IMG/VR virus record: IMGVR_UViG_3300020390_000006
Location: 1-47,350 of that record
Strand: one strand, 5' to 3'
DNA length: 47,350 bases
From: a virus
Position 1 is the stretch's first letter. Each line of letters starts with the position of its first letter. The notes below the pieces were generated by a model, which was not told the origin of the DNA, searched no databases, and worked only from the letters and a program-made list of their open reading frames with translations. Positions 24,301 through 32,315 of the stretch are shown here, in pieces. A program made the position numbers and the translations under genes.

Positions 24301-26357
24301 CTCGATCTAGTGAAGAGATTCTCTGGGGTGCTGAGGGCTTGAAGCAGCCTCGGTTGAATGCATTCGAAGCTACATCTAGGGCTCTTACTGCTACATCCAA
24401 GTATGTGTCTATGAACCAGCTTCGTATAGGTGCACAAGAACGTGCACTGCGTACAGCTAACATGCTCAGGGCTGAAGGTGGTAGCCCACTGAACGCTCCA
24501 TTCCAGAGCTTTGATGATCTCCGGCACGTAGCCCCCGATACAGAAAACAATCGCAAGATCCGGTCCATGTACACCTATGTACAGGATGCTCTTGGCTTCC
24601 CCACTACTGAAGAGAAGCTGTTCAAGCGTGGTATGCAGAACATAATTGATAACTCAGGTCTGGCTAAGAAAATGCCAGGGTTTGAGAAGTCTGCATTCTA
24701 TCTGAAGAGCAAGGACCCTATCGCCTCTGCTCGTGCTGCTGCATTCCACGGTTTGCTTGGTTGGTTTAACCCTGCCCAGCTGTGGGTACAGGCACAAGGT
24801 GCTGCCGTTGCAGCTTCTATGAATATCTTCAACCCTGTAGCCCTCGGTCGTAGCATCCGTAACCAGTTCGCCCTGCAGGCCCTGCATCATGTGGATAACA
24901 ATGCTGATAACATTGCTCATGTGGCTAAAGCCATGGGTATGTCAGCTGATGAGCTAGCTGAGATGAATCAGGCTTGGCTTAAGACTGGTTTGAAAGACGC
25001 TATCCTTACTACAGCTGATCACGCTGCTGCTGATGCTGGTAGTGGTGTGACTCTCGGTGCATTTCGTAGAACTGCAGACAAAGGTCTCTTCTTCTACCGT
25101 GGTGGTGAGCTGTTCAACCGTAGGCTCTCGTTTGTTACAGCCTTCGATGAGTTCAAGAGAGCTAACAAAGGTGCTAGTATCACAGACGAATCTCTGCGCA
25201 GCATCCTGACCAGGTCTAACAACCTTATGCTTAACATGAACCGGGCTAACCGGGCTAGTTGGCAGAAGGGTATCTGGTCCTTGCCTACTCAGTTCAATCA
25301 GATTAACTTCCGTACAATTGAAGCTTTGCTGGGCGTCAATGGCGACTTTACTATGGCTGAACGAGGCAAGATTCTTGCAGGCCAAGCAGCTTTCTACGGT
25401 GCAGCTGGTATACCTCTAGGTAACCTCGGTGCGCAGTGGATGATGGAGATGTTCGGCTATACCCAGGAAGAGCTTGAGAAGAATGTAGATCCTAAGACAA
25501 TCAAGGCTGTTAACGAGGGCTTTCTTGGTTGGTTGACTATGGCTACGTTTGGTATAGATGTAGAGATTGGTGAGAGGAGTTCACTTATCGGTGGCCTCCA
25601 GTCCTTTACCAGCGATCTGCTCTTCTCTGAAGGCACCGTGTCTGACAAGCTGTTCGGCGCATTCGGTAACGTAGGTGGTCGGTTCTGGCCAGCCCTTATG
25701 GGTGAGTATGAACCCTTGTCCCTTGGCCTTGCTGAGGGCAGGGTGGTAGATCCTCTCAAGATTATAGCTAGCCCACTTATCGGCTCTATCTCCACGTTCC
25801 GTAACATCGATAAAGCTTTTGCCATGAATCAATTCCATAAGATCATGGACAAGAGCTACGGCACTACAGTAATGGGTCCGTTCAGTCCAGCAGAAGAAGC
25901 TGCGGCTGTCATGGGCTTCCAGCTTAAGGATGAGGCTGAGCTTTGGGATCTGCGTGAGAGTAACAAAGCACGAGAAGAGTATCGGAAGAAGATGGTTACC
26001 GAGATTGTTAAGCGGTACCACCAGTTTGCTCTCAAGTCTATGCATGGACAGCTCACCGACGAGTACAAGGATCAGGTATCTCAAGAGATAGCCTTTATTA
26101 TTCAAGACTTTAACCCTTATGAGAGAAGGTTGGTTCGTGAATCTGTACAAAGCAAGCTGACAAATGGGCAATCTCAGCTCAGTAAGGAATGGAAAGAGTA
26201 CCGTATGCTGCAAGGTAACGGTGAAGTGGATAGACTCCTTGATTATACAAGGTTGTTTAAAACACCAGGCGCTGAATTAAGATCTGCCTTGTCAGGCGGT
26301 GGTATTCCGGTCGAGGGTGGTTTCGAAGACGAAGAGGTAATTGGTAATGGCGAATGA
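21327..26357 (+). CDS. Giant internal ejection protein (1676 aa)
   Basis: Start at the ATG at 21327 (MAVTADQVLTAFQAEQGG) with AAGGA upstream. N-terminal ~130 residues are low-complexity (PTSPTPQGTPQN), then long helical regions. The C-terminal third holds the conserved ejectosome signature around FNRRLSFVTAFDEFKRANKG and SLPTQFNQINFRTIEALLG, with hydrophobic helices (GQAAFYGAAGIPLGNLGAQW). It is larger than T7 gp16 (1318). I see no convincing lytic transglycosylase motif, unlike T7 gp16. Confidence 0.85.
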   Translation: MAVTADQVLTAFQAEQGGQQLAGTDSALAGLMRTPDFSSMDVSQEDYYNMDEAGQAAAIAQAVSNRLSGSDAAPTSPTPQGTPQNASESVTEPSRGIPEEPQDDYIPVGFQDSQDYLLDWEATAGKSEEPTTIQGKSDNLAKASVMDSYSKGRGLTESMLDIYSQGSEADSRQTLKAKTQEKAYTELADINEAAEQMIVPDTDNESILETIEVANEMKARVRQEQQAYFTAFVDSFAGAEVEQGVKENLVAQAALYDVASRTFDDMGWGEKTWEFFRSFIPGMDTKDALKFSGGDFDPQQFARNFYNNFQELDYEDKIKAIPELQRALEDKVPRGQAARMLQALASPSGEITVAQENDLIESLAFDAVDIIPIVAAVGARGFKAMRGLKGVKDFNKEEVSDVMAIAATDKSSPGVGSGPSPAQPGTSLSTDVWEPAYEDIRGLLPDGRRRIERGITIEGEGEWVDDPGSLGGPSAGRPSADQPSSRFTSASEARAQIVRDFEARSRAAKSFKGPNTKTREAAAVDSDSLGATLTPFYSEWLDTEQLLGLSNSILQRLKRFELRNREYGQAVESDEAFLKESFLSDEQAKYAERNIQLQYEKTDGLENVRTERINNNTGVRVTYDTVDENGNIVANQEVVEFSLDDVQEMEFKDPGTIRRHLGGALAWMTGDLKDVAKQFIRAESGNAKVLSDLRKLQDEAYSAILGKNAFSRVARSFSPKQRKRIDKINDVLLSGDENQAVYSVDELKEGIAGHKLDDAEIETYYKLRIVLDNLFFMRNSEKRRELVLRGIKEATMSNGTRQLGRPLTDASAASNSIGKTNSKWFYDDVDGQPKRFEDIDLSDEYMNGKQLIRLDESADLAGDGNEVRYAMVSTDQLSNLPAQVLHRRIGYVPKINNEGAYFVKVFTPKTVDGTTIPATENRANVKTVRAFNNKKEADAWAEQQNIRLREEGVDVSDMRFQALEDRQLELERTATALDSPASLVGGGLYTGPRSSEEILWGAEGLKQPRLNAFEATSRALTATSKYVSMNQLRIGAQERALRTANMLRAEGGSPLNAPFQSFDDLRHVAPDTENNRKIRSMYTYVQDALGFPTTEEKLFKRGMQNIIDNSGLAKKMPGFEKSAFYLKSKDPIASARAAAFHGLLGWFNPAQLWVQAQGAAVAASMNIFNPVALGRSIRNQFALQALHHVDNNADNIAHVAKAMGMSADELAEMNQAWLKTGLKDAILTTADHAAADAGSGVTLGAFRRTADKGLFFYRGGELFNRRLSFVTAFDEFKRANKGASITDESLRSILTRSNNLMLNMNRANRASWQKGIWSLPTQFNQINFRTIEALLGVNGDFTMAERGKILAGQAAFYGAAGIPLGNLGAQWMMEMFGYTQEELEKNVDPKTIKAVNEGFLGWLTMATFGIDVEIGERSSLIGGLQSFTSDLLFSEGTVSDKLFGAFGNVGGRFWPALMGEYEPLSLGLAEGRVVDPLKIIASPLIGSISTFRNIDKAFAMNQFHKIMDKSYGTTVMGPFSPAEEAAAVMGFQLKDEAELWDLRESNKAREEYRKKMVTEIVKRYHQFALKSMHGQLTDEYKDQVSQEIAFIIQDFNPYERRLVRESVQSKLTNGQSQLSKEWKEYRMLQGNGEVDRLLDYTRLFKTPGAELRSALSGGGIPVEGGFEDEEVIGNGE

Positions 26358-28437
26358 AGTTTTGCTAGGCGATATCGGGGTAGCCAGCCCTAACCCTAGA
26401 GTTGCAGTCGTTCAATCAGATCGCTCTGATGCTGCTGCTATCGAGGCTGCTGGTAACTTAGGGGCTGACATAGCTTCTGGTGTTCAGCGTGGCCGTACTA
26501 AGCAAGCAGCTAGAGATATTGGTGATGCTCTCAACGTAGCACATGGTGTTAAGCGAGCTGGTGGTAGCTTTGATCCTGATACAGGTGAGATAGATCTCCC
26601 AGCAGCTCGTACAGCTAGAGAGAATGAACGTAATGCTGAGATACAGCGACAAGCTGCCGGTGTTAAGAAGCGTTCAGAGGATGCTTTCCGCAAGATTAAC
26701 CGTATGGTTGCTCAGCGTGGAGGTAGTCTCCAAGCTGGTGGTGCTATGGCGCGTACCTTGGTAGAGCGTGAGATGCGTAACATCCTCAGTCTTACCCCAG
26801 GGTTTGAATCTGAAGTACGTCAAGCTGCATCCACAGTGATGGGTTTCGATCCTACTGGTGGTACTATGGAAGCCCTGTTTAACTATCGTGATCCTACAGT
26901 AGAAGACGCCTTTGATCCATTCACTGACACTGAGGTTGGTAAGAATGCGCGTGAACTGCAGATGGCAGGTATGGGTGTAGGTGTTGAACTTACAGACCAA
27001 GAAGCCCTCCGTATGGCAGGGGATGACTACCTCGAAGCACAACAGGTAGAGCAACTCCAGCGTCGTGCTGAGATGGGTACATTCTCTACTGGTGAGTTGT
27101 TGAATGACATCTATGCTAAGGATAATAACAGCCTTAAAGGCTTCATGAAGAAGCATGCTGAAATGGTGCTTACTTCTGGCGGTACTACAGGCTATCAGAC
27201 TGAAGACTTCCTGGCTTCTAGGGATCAGTGGGTTAACGATAAAACCCAACAGGCTATTAGTATCCTTCGTTCAGGGGACAACATAGTTTCTCAAGAAGAT
27301 GAACAACGTATCCGTCAGCACTATACCAATATCTCTGAGCCTTGGGCTCGCATGGTATCAGCTGGTAACTGGAACACCATCTTCGCAGATAAGAAGACTA
27401 CTATTGAGAATCTAATGTTTAAGAAAGGTATCGAGGTAGCTCCCGAACTAATGACCTGGTCTACAGCTTTCGGCGAGGGCGTAACCACCAAGCTTCTCGA
27501 TGCTATGGATAGTGTAACTAATGAAGCCCAGTATAGCTTGCTCCAGAAAAGGTTTCCTACCCTCACAGCAGCATTCGGTGATAGCCGTCAAGAGTTTGCT
27601 AATGGGTTTGGCAATGCTTATCGTCAGATTCTCAATGGCCAGCGTGTTAATGTTACTGGCAACCCTGAGACGGACAAGATGCTCGAGGGTGTAGTAGTAG
27701 ACGAAGCCACTAACACTAGCAACCCTGCTGAGACTAACGACATCTTCAAGCAGCTGGGTGAGAAGACACCTAAGCTGGCATTGAGTGCCCTGGCTAAGAA
27801 ACCTCAGAAGTTCTACGAACTAGACCAGGCTGGTAAGACACAGTTCCGTGAGATTGCTACTACCAACATGATGAACTTGGTAGATCAGCTGGCCTCCGTA
27901 TCTAATCAGACCGGCCGTCCTCTCGAGATCCATGGTGCAGCTGCCATGACGGATGAAGCTCAGCGGGATGCTATCCAGCGTAGGCAAGAAGGTGGCATAC
28001 ACGGGTTTACTACTGGCCGTAGATTTAGCGGGGAGACTCGTCTTGCATTCACTAATGCTTCAGGTGCTGAGACTACGTTCCCTGAAGCTAATGTCCAAGC
28101 CCTCAACGATGTATACAAACGACTCTTCGGTAAGCTGGGCAAGGAACTTACTCAAGGCCGCATGGCTAATGACCAAGACACTTACCTGAATGAAGTGAAA
28201 GATCTGGTTAACTATCGTTCTGCTATGATGCAGCGTGATAACCTAGTAGATCAAATCGCTATAGCAGCTGAAGGTTTGAATGGTAACGTCTACGATGAGA
28301 GCCGTATCCAGTCAGAGCAGGAACGTATTGATCGAATGACTAAGCAGGTTGAGACTATTGAAGCAAGGATGGTTCCCCTCCGTCGCAGCACTGAGGCTCT
28401 CCGTAAAGGATTGAACATAAGCTTCGATAATGAATAA
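26347..28437 (+). CDS. Internal ejection protein, gp15-like (696 aa)
   Basis: Start at 26347 (MANEVLLGDIGVASPNPR) with GAGG upstream, overlapping the giant protein by 11 nt. The N-terminal ~60 residues resemble T7 gp15-type starts with AIEAAGNLGADIASGVQRGR. The rest is helical, without Cys clusters, with a charged C-terminal coiled coil (RIDRMTKQVETIEARMVPLRR). T7 gp15 is 747 aa and builds the periplasmic tube. Gene order of the two big proteins is inverted relative to T7 15-16. Confidence 0.8.
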   Translation: MANEVLLGDIGVASPNPRVAVVQSDRSDAAAIEAAGNLGADIASGVQRGRTKQAARDIGDALNVAHGVKRAGGSFDPDTGEIDLPAARTARENERNAEIQRQAAGVKKRSEDAFRKINRMVAQRGGSLQAGGAMARTLVEREMRNILSLTPGFESEVRQAASTVMGFDPTGGTMEALFNYRDPTVEDAFDPFTDTEVGKNARELQMAGMGVGVELTDQEALRMAGDDYLEAQQVEQLQRRAEMGTFSTGELLNDIYAKDNNSLKGFMKKHAEMVLTSGGTTGYQTEDFLASRDQWVNDKTQQAISILRSGDNIVSQEDEQRIRQHYTNISEPWARMVSAGNWNTIFADKKTTIENLMFKKGIEVAPELMTWSTAFGEGVTTKLLDAMDSVTNEAQYSLLQKRFPTLTAAFGDSRQEFANGFGNAYRQILNGQRVNVTGNPETDKMLEGVVVDEATNTSNPAETNDIFKQLGEKTPKLALSALAKKPQKFYELDQAGKTQFREIATTNMMNLVDQLASVSNQTGRPLEIHGAAAMTDEAQRDAIQRRQEGGIHGFTTGRRFSGETRLAFTNASGAETTFPEANVQALNDVYKRLFGKLGKELTQGRMANDQDTYLNEVKDLVNYRSAMMQRDNLVDQIAIAAEGLNGNVYDESRIQSEQERIDRMTKQVETIEARMVPLRRSTEALRKGLNISFDNE

Positions 28438-28451
28438 GAATAAGATGGTTT

Positions 28452-28700
28452 ATGACTATAGGACAAGAAGTCGTGGACAACGAGGCTAGGGTGGACATAG
28501 CATTGCTACATCAAAAGATTGAACACCTATCTGACAACCTCACTCGACATATGGAGTTTGAGGAGAAGCAGAGGGACAAGTTCGAGGACGTGATCAACGG
28601 CTTGGGTCAACGGGTTAGTCACTTGAGCAAGATTGTGTGGCTAGCAATGGGTGCCCTCGGTGGTATACAGATGCTGGAGTACATGCCCTTCACTACTTAA
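28452..28700 (+). CDS. XhlA-like small membrane protein, possible holin accessory (82 aa)
   Basis: Begins MTIGQEVVDNEARVDI, then a coiled coil (HQKIEHLSDNLTRHMEFEEK) to about residue 58 and one hydrophobic segment at about 60-78 (IVWLAMGALGGIQMLEYM). This layout matches XhlA/DUF-type hemolysin-like proteins that work with holins. It closes the + arm just before the terminator and faces the endolysin gene on the other strand. Whether it makes the lethal hole itself is uncertain. Confidence 0.65.
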   Translation: MTIGQEVVDNEARVDIALLHQKIEHLSDNLTRHMEFEEKQRDKFEDVINGLGQRVSHLSKIVWLAMGALGGIQMLEYMPFTT

Positions 28701-28731
28701 TAGCCAAGTCCATGGACAATGTGTACATAAT

Positions 28732-28775
28732 AAAAAAACCCCCGGCCGGTTATCCCAGTCGGGGGTTTTCTTTTT
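28732..28775. terminator. Bidirectional terminator between convergent arms
   Basis: CCCCCG (28739-28744) pairs with CGGGGG (28760-28765), flanked by A run on the left and TTTTCTTTTT on the right, so it can end transcripts from both sides. It marks the end of the structural arm. Confidence 0.92.
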
Positions 28776-28806
28776 GCAACAGATTGCTTAGTTTTATTTA
28801 TAGTGG

Positions 28807-28852
28807 TCGAGGGAGAGATAAGCCCCAGTTACTGACTAATCTCTAGCCTCGA
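28807..28852. terminator. Second convergent hairpin
   Basis: TCGAGG pairs with CCTCGA, and inside it AGAGAT pairs with ATCTCT around a 19-nt loop. It lies at the 3' end of the leftward arm, just past the FmdB-like gene. No T run, so it may stabilise the 3' end rather than terminate. Confidence 0.5.
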
Positions 28853-28863
28853 ACTAGCCCCAC

Positions 28864-29058
28864 TTAATGGGTGTTATAGTCAGCTACACCATCCCACCCT
28901 TTACCCTTGAACAATACTTTGTTACGAGGGTTACTTATTACTCTATCCATGGGAGAGTAATCACACTTGTCACATCCAACCTCAGGGTCTTCAGTGATCT
29001 TGTGCTTAAGATCTTTACTATTCAAACAATTAGGGCAACGATACGTATACGTAGGCAT
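28864..29058 (-). CDS. FmdB-like zinc-ribbon protein (64 aa)
   Basis: Start at the second ATG (29058), giving the family's standard MPTYTYRCPNC beginning. A first knuckle CPNC (8-11) and a second CDKC (about 29-32) are followed by MDRVISNPRNKVLFKGKGW, all as in FmdB-type regulatory proteins. It is the last gene of the leftward arm. The family's biochemical role is poorly known; regulator is the usual guess. Confidence 0.8.
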   Translation of the reverse strand: MPTYTYRCPNCLNSKDLKHKITEDPEVGCDKCDYSPMDRVISNPRNKVLFKGKGWDGVADYNTH

Positions 29059-29059
29059 C

Positions 29060-29200
29060 TTAAAGGGACTCAACCATTTTAAACCAATCTTCTTTAGTCC
29101 AATATGGACCTGGCAATCCGTCAGGACCAGTGCAGTAGCCAGTGCACCCTCTATCCCAAGGCTCTAGCTTAATAATTGAAAGTGAGAACGGGTTTACCAT
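29060..29200 (-). CDS. Small Cys/Trp-rich protein (46 aa)
   Basis: ATG at 29200 has GAGGA 7 nt upstream inside the 3' end of the endolysin gene (32-nt overlap). The sequence (MVNPFSLSIIKLEPWDRG, then CTGYCTGPDGLPGPYW, then TKEDWFKMVESL) looks protein-like throughout, with a CxxxC pair and aromatic residues. Its stop is 1 nt from the FmdB-like start. Unknown function. Confidence 0.65.
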   Translation of the reverse strand: MVNPFSLSIIKLEPWDRGCTGYCTGPDGLPGPYWTKEDWFKMVESL

Positions 29201-29615
29201 AGTCTTGTCCTCGATCAATATGTACAAAGGTATCAGCAATACCTACGTTCCAGACCATCTCTTTAGCCAAAGCTACAAACTCATCTCGAGTAGCTTGATC
29301 CCATGTACGCCAGCTAATATCTACAGCTGCACACCCACGTGTGTTGTATTTGGGGTTCTCAGTAAGATGGAAAGAGTTGGGATGTCCACCAATCTTATCG
29401 TTGTGCTCAGGTGTACGACAGCCTGAGTTAACTACGAGAGGCTTGCCCCAACGTCTACGCAGACGAGGCAGCTCCCATTGCAGCACAGGGTCCAGCTTGA
29501 TTACGCCTGTGCCTTGGCATGCCAGCTCATAGGCCTTGAAGTAAGGGATAACCTGGAAATCTCTAGGCACAAAGGCTGCTACACCGTTGTAATCTATCCA
29601 TTTTAAATCAGACAT
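29169..29615 (-). CDS. Endolysin, peptidase M15 family (148 aa)
   Basis: Start at 29615 (MSDLKWIDYNG) overlaps the upstream stop. Zinc-peptidase motifs: SGCRTPEHNDKIGGHPNSFH ending in His83, AAVDI with Asp99, and VHID with His132 and Asp134, the usual H-x-D...H triad of L-alanyl-D-glutamate or D,D-carboxypeptidase-like M15 endolysins. No signal peptide, so it needs a holin. It lies at the end of the leftward arm facing the XhlA-like gene. Confidence 0.88.
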   Translation of the reverse strand: MSDLKWIDYNGVAAFVPRDFQVIPYFKAYELACQGTGVIKLDPVLQWELPRLRRRWGKPLVVNSGCRTPEHNDKIGGHPNSFHLTENPKYNTRGCAAVDISWRTWDQATRDEFVALAKEMVWNVGIADTFVHIDRGQDYGKPVLTFNY

Positions 29616-29889
29616 TTGATTCACTCTTAGATTTCTTGCGTTCGATCTTGATACCTGTATCTTGTTCATACATATCTAAGATCTGTTCAACTGTCAGTAT
29701 ATTATCGGAAGTGAGCTTGATTACCCAGTCCTCAAACTCTCTTGCTTCTTCATGACTAGAGGGTTTATAGGCTAGGCCTAGCTCTGTCTCGGAGTAAGGG
29801 TTATCATTCTCAGTATCTTCAACTTCTATCCGAATATACCGATGTTCAGGGTCTTTAGTTATGTAGCCCACTGTCCAATAAGTATACAT
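29608..29889 (-). CDS. Hypothetical acidic protein (93 aa)
   Basis: Begins MYTYWTVGYITKDPEHRYI with a beta-rich first half, then an acidic helix (SSHEEAREFEDWVIKL) and a Lys-rich end. Its stop overlaps the endolysin start. Conserved-looking but not recognised. Confidence 0.75.
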   Translation of the reverse strand: MYTYWTVGYITKDPEHRYIRIEVEDTENDNPYSETELGLAYKPSSHEEAREFEDWVIKLTSDNILTVEQILDMYEQDTGIKIERKKSKSESNV

Positions 29890-29891
29890 GA

Positions 29892-30215
29892 TTAGCCCTC
29901 AGAACGCTCTGTATCGTCTTGTGAGGCGTTTTCAGTGGTATCAGCTGGGGTAGTACCCTCTTCAGCCTGATCGCTCTCAGAATCGCTTACAGTGGCTTCT
30001 ACGGTGTGTTGCTCATTCAGCTTGGTCAGAATAGCAGGGGTCAGCATAGCCTTGATCTCATCAGTCGGCTCACCACCCAGCTGTTCTTTAGCCCAGGCAT
30101 CAGCCTTCTCAGCGCTTGGAGTGCCGTCTTCAGCAGTATCCATGCGAGCTACGAATTCGTCAGCGAATTGCTCAGTAGTCATCTCGGTACCCGGTACCAT
30201 TTGTTCTTCACTCAT
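29892..30215 (-). CDS. Acidic protein (107 aa)
   Basis: Start at 30215 (MSEEQMVPGTEMTTEQFADE) has GGAGA upstream. The first ~70 residues are helical; the C-terminal ~35 are Glu/Asp/Ser/Thr-rich and disordered (SDSESDQAEEGTTPADTTEN). Such tails mimic DNA or recruit replication proteins, but no family is recognised. Confidence 0.72.
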   Translation of the reverse strand: MSEEQMVPGTEMTTEQFADEFVARMDTAEDGTPSAEKADAWAKEQLGGEPTDEIKAMLTPAILTKLNEQHTVEATVSDSESDQAEEGTTPADTTENASQDDTERSEG

Positions 30216-30369
30216 TATGGTTCTCCATATATAAAACAGTATCAATAAGATCGATAGCTTCTTCTAGTTCATCGATCATATCATCATAGTCAGTATGTTC
30301 TCTTACAGATATAAAGACATCTTTTAGAAAGACAAGTTCCAACCTGCTAAGCTCTACTACATTATTCAT
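30208..30369 (-). CDS. Small acidic helical protein (53 aa)
   Basis: Start at 30369 (MNNVVELSRLELVFLKDVF) overlaps the endonuclease I stop. Glu/Asp-rich second half (YDDMIDELEEAIDLIDTV), no Cys, no membrane span. It overlaps the next gene by 8 nt. Function unknown. Confidence 0.65.
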   Translation of the reverse strand: MNNVVELSRLELVFLKDVFISVREHTDYDDMIDELEEAIDLIDTVLYMENHNE

Positions 30370-30805
30370 TAAGCCACTCATCAGGAATCTCCTTGTCTGC
30401 ATACTTCCAAACCAGCCCCTTGAATGGGCCTCTGCCTTTACCTTCGCAGATGTCAGCGTAAGTAGTCTTCGATTTCTTGCTTATCTTGGCCTTTGACCTT
30501 GTGAATACAAAGCGTATGTCAAGATCAGGGTGCTGTTCTTTTATTAATCTGTGCTTCTTACGATCCTCTGCATCCCATAAACCTTTAGTCTCTACGATGA
30601 TCTGTTTACCAGACCGGGTAGTGATATAAAAGTCAGGGGTATAAGAGCGGGTCTCTGCAGGCTTAGTATACTTAATACGTCCCCACTTGGGTTCGTATTC
30701 AAACTGTATTTCCTGGCCTTCTAGGCTCGTGCCTACTGTATTCTCGAGACCGCTCTTATAACTTGCCCTCTCGACAGCACCCTTTTTTGTCTGCCAATTG
30801 GGCAT
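30362..30805 (-). CDS. Endonuclease I (T7 gp3-like Holliday junction resolvase, 147 aa)
   Basis: Length almost equal to T7 gp3 (149). Catalytic pattern: Glu21 (GLENTVG), PD at 57-58 in SYTPDFYITT, and E72-T-K74 in IIVETKGLWD, corresponding to the PD-ExK nuclease core. It resolves branched DNA and degrades host DNA. GAGGT lies just before the ATG. Next to exonuclease, ssDNA-binding and polymerase genes, as in T7. Confidence 0.92.
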   Translation of the reverse strand: MPNWQTKKGAVERASYKSGLENTVGTSLEGQEIQFEYEPKWGRIKYTKPAETRSYTPDFYITTRSGKQIIVETKGLWDAEDRKKHRLIKEQHPDLDIRFVFTRSKAKISKKSKTTYADICEGKGRGPFKGLVWKYADKEIPDEWLNE

Positions 30806-30815
30806 ACCTCAATCC

Positions 30816-30989
30816 TTACTTAAACTTCTTAATAACCTGGAGGTATGACTTGTTCTCGATAGCAGCTACTACAGCTTCTACCAGACGGTCATCGATCTTG
30901 TTATCACTACGCTTAGCCAGCTTAACCAGCAGGTCGATAACGAGATCTTCCAGTTTACCAAGGAAGAATGCTTTCAGAAAGTTCTTCAT
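30816..30989 (-). CDS. Small protein (57 aa) between exonuclease and endonuclease I
   Basis: ATG at 30989 has GGAGA upstream. Amphipathic: MKNFLKAFFLGKLEDLVIDLL, then KLAKRSDNKIDDRLVEAV and VIKKFK at the end. No Cys. It fills the gap between two replication genes with tight spacing, so it is co-expressed with them. No family recognised. Confidence 0.7.
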   Translation of the reverse strand: MKNFLKAFFLGKLEDLVIDLLVKLAKRSDNKIDDRLVEAVVAAIENKSYLQVIKKFK

Positions 30990-31752
30990 TGTGTTTATTC
31001 TCCAATAGTTCTAATCTATCTTTTACATCTTCGCCATCTTCTCTGAGTATCCAGAGTAGTCTAGCGTTCTCTATTAAGAATTGGTTCCAGTATGATCCGA
31101 ATCGTTTCTCATATTGTTCTCGGACATGCGCATACATTTCCAATTCAGTAGAGCAAGTGCTGATATACTTAACCAGACTAGAGGATTTACCGACCCCGTA
31201 GAGACCAGGTATATTGTCAGTAGAATCCCCAGTGAGAAGTTGAGTGTAGAAAAAGCGTATAGCATCCAGTTCATTTTGCCACCATAGTGGTTGTTCTTCT
31301 TGTTTACCTGCACCCCAGGTGTAGTGCCAGCCAGGTATCATGTGCAGGTCTTTGTCTCTTGAGCAGATAACAGTAGACCTATATGGATGATCCATGTCAT
31401 AATAAATATCGTTGACCTGCTCAATCCCTAAGATGTCGTCTGCTTCCATGCCATCGATGACAATAGCTCCTCGATGGTAGACCAGGAAGTCACGTATCTT
31501 TTCCCACCAGTGAGGTTTCTCTTGAGGTCTGTGTCCTTTGTAGGGCTTGATAGTAGCGACGTCCACCCTAAAATTAGATCTTCCAGATAAATAGATTTGG
31601 GATGATTCGGCCCCCACTGCAGAGAAGATGTTCGCAATACGTGCATCCAATCTTGATACGATGAAAGGCCAAGGAAGAGGCTGTTCTCCAGAGGTACCTT
31701 TAGCATTACCGAATTCATATGCGAATATATCCCCATCAATTAAAGCATGCAT
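30955..31752 (-). CDS. 5'-3' exonuclease (T7 gp6-like, 265 aa)
   Basis: Start at the ATG at 31752, overlapping the upstream stop (TGATG). FEN/5'-nuclease motifs: ALIDGDIFAYE at 3-13, GMEADDILG with the metal-binding acidic cluster, STVICSRDKDLHMIPG, and TGDSTDNIPGLYGVGKSS (helix-hairpin-helix region). Removes RNA primers and degrades host DNA. Slightly shorter than T7 gp6 (300). Confidence 0.92.
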   Translation of the reverse strand: MHALIDGDIFAYEFGNAKGTSGEQPLPWPFIVSRLDARIANIFSAVGAESSQIYLSGRSNFRVDVATIKPYKGHRPQEKPHWWEKIRDFLVYHRGAIVIDGMEADDILGIEQVNDIYYDMDHPYRSTVICSRDKDLHMIPGWHYTWGAGKQEEQPLWWQNELDAIRFFYTQLLTGDSTDNIPGLYGVGKSSSLVKYISTCSTELEMYAHVREQYEKRFGSYWNQFLIENARLLWILREDGEDVKDRLELLENKHNEELSESILPW

Positions 31753-31928
31753 CACTTAACAACCTTTATTGTCTCTCTTCGAAGGGCTAAGTCCAGGTTC
31801 TCTTCAAAGGTATTGTCGTTGTAACAAGATGGCTTACATTCAAAGATGCCTGGTACGCCACGCTCATTCATACGTATCATACAGTTACCAGATTCCCAAG
31901 CTTCTCGTTTACATTTACGACAATGCAT
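31752..31928 (-). CDS. Small Cys-rich protein (58 aa)
   Basis: Both junctions overlap neighbours (TAATG upstream, TGATG downstream), good evidence of translation. Residues CRKCKREAWESGNC (3-16), then CKPSC near 32-36, give five Cys suitable for zinc. Sits directly before the exonuclease. Unknown function. Confidence 0.7.
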   Translation of the reverse strand: MHCRKCKREAWESGNCMIRMNERGVPGIFECKPSCYNDNTFEENLDLALRRETIKVVK

Positions 31929-32197
31929 TACTCTTCACCTTTGAACAATGGACGTGTGAAGTCCCGCTCTTCGTTAACATCTATAACCCATTGACATCTC
32001 AAAACACCTTGAATAAACCCCAACCATCTATGCTTCTTAGCTTCAGCCATCTTTCGATTAGAGCTAATCTCTGACAACATCCAAAGTAAGTGATGTGTGC
32101 TGGTAGGGTTTTTAGGGTCTTCTATAGGGGTAGCTGTTGTGTCATACCCTAAAATTTTCTCACTATACCTGTCGTTCAACACCTTAAAAACATTCAT
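31928..32197 (-). CDS. Conserved-looking phage protein (89 aa)
   Basis: Begins MNVFKVLNDRYSEKIL and contains HHLLWMLSEISSNRKMAEAK then HRWLGFIQGVLRCQWVIDV, a pattern I associate with small hypothetical proteins in replication modules of podophages. No catalytic motif. Its start overlaps the end of the frame 32184-32315. Confidence 0.75.
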   Translation of the reverse strand: MNVFKVLNDRYSEKILGYDTTATPIEDPKNPTSTHHLLWMLSEISSNRKMAEAKKHRWLGFIQGVLRCQWVIDVNEERDFTRPLFKGEE

Positions 32198-32315
32198 TAG
32201 TCATCACCTTATATTGTACACCGTCTTGAGATACTACAGATACATGCTTACTAGTGTACTGTAGGTAATGGCTTCCTTGCCTGCCTAGTACCTGCACCAC
32301 ATCACCATGTTTCAC
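32184..32315 (-). CDS. Possible small protein with GTG start (43 aa)
   Basis: A GTG directly follows the ssDNA-binding protein stop (TAAGTG). The frame MKHGDVVQVLGRQGSHYLQY continues with alternating beta pattern (SKHVSVVSQDGVQYKV) like a small SH3/KOW-type barrel and ends 14 nt inside the next gene. Good composition but non-ATG start and short length leave doubt. Confidence 0.5.
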   Translation of the reverse strand: MKHGDVVQVLGRQGSHYLQYTSKHVSVVSQDGVQYKVMTNECF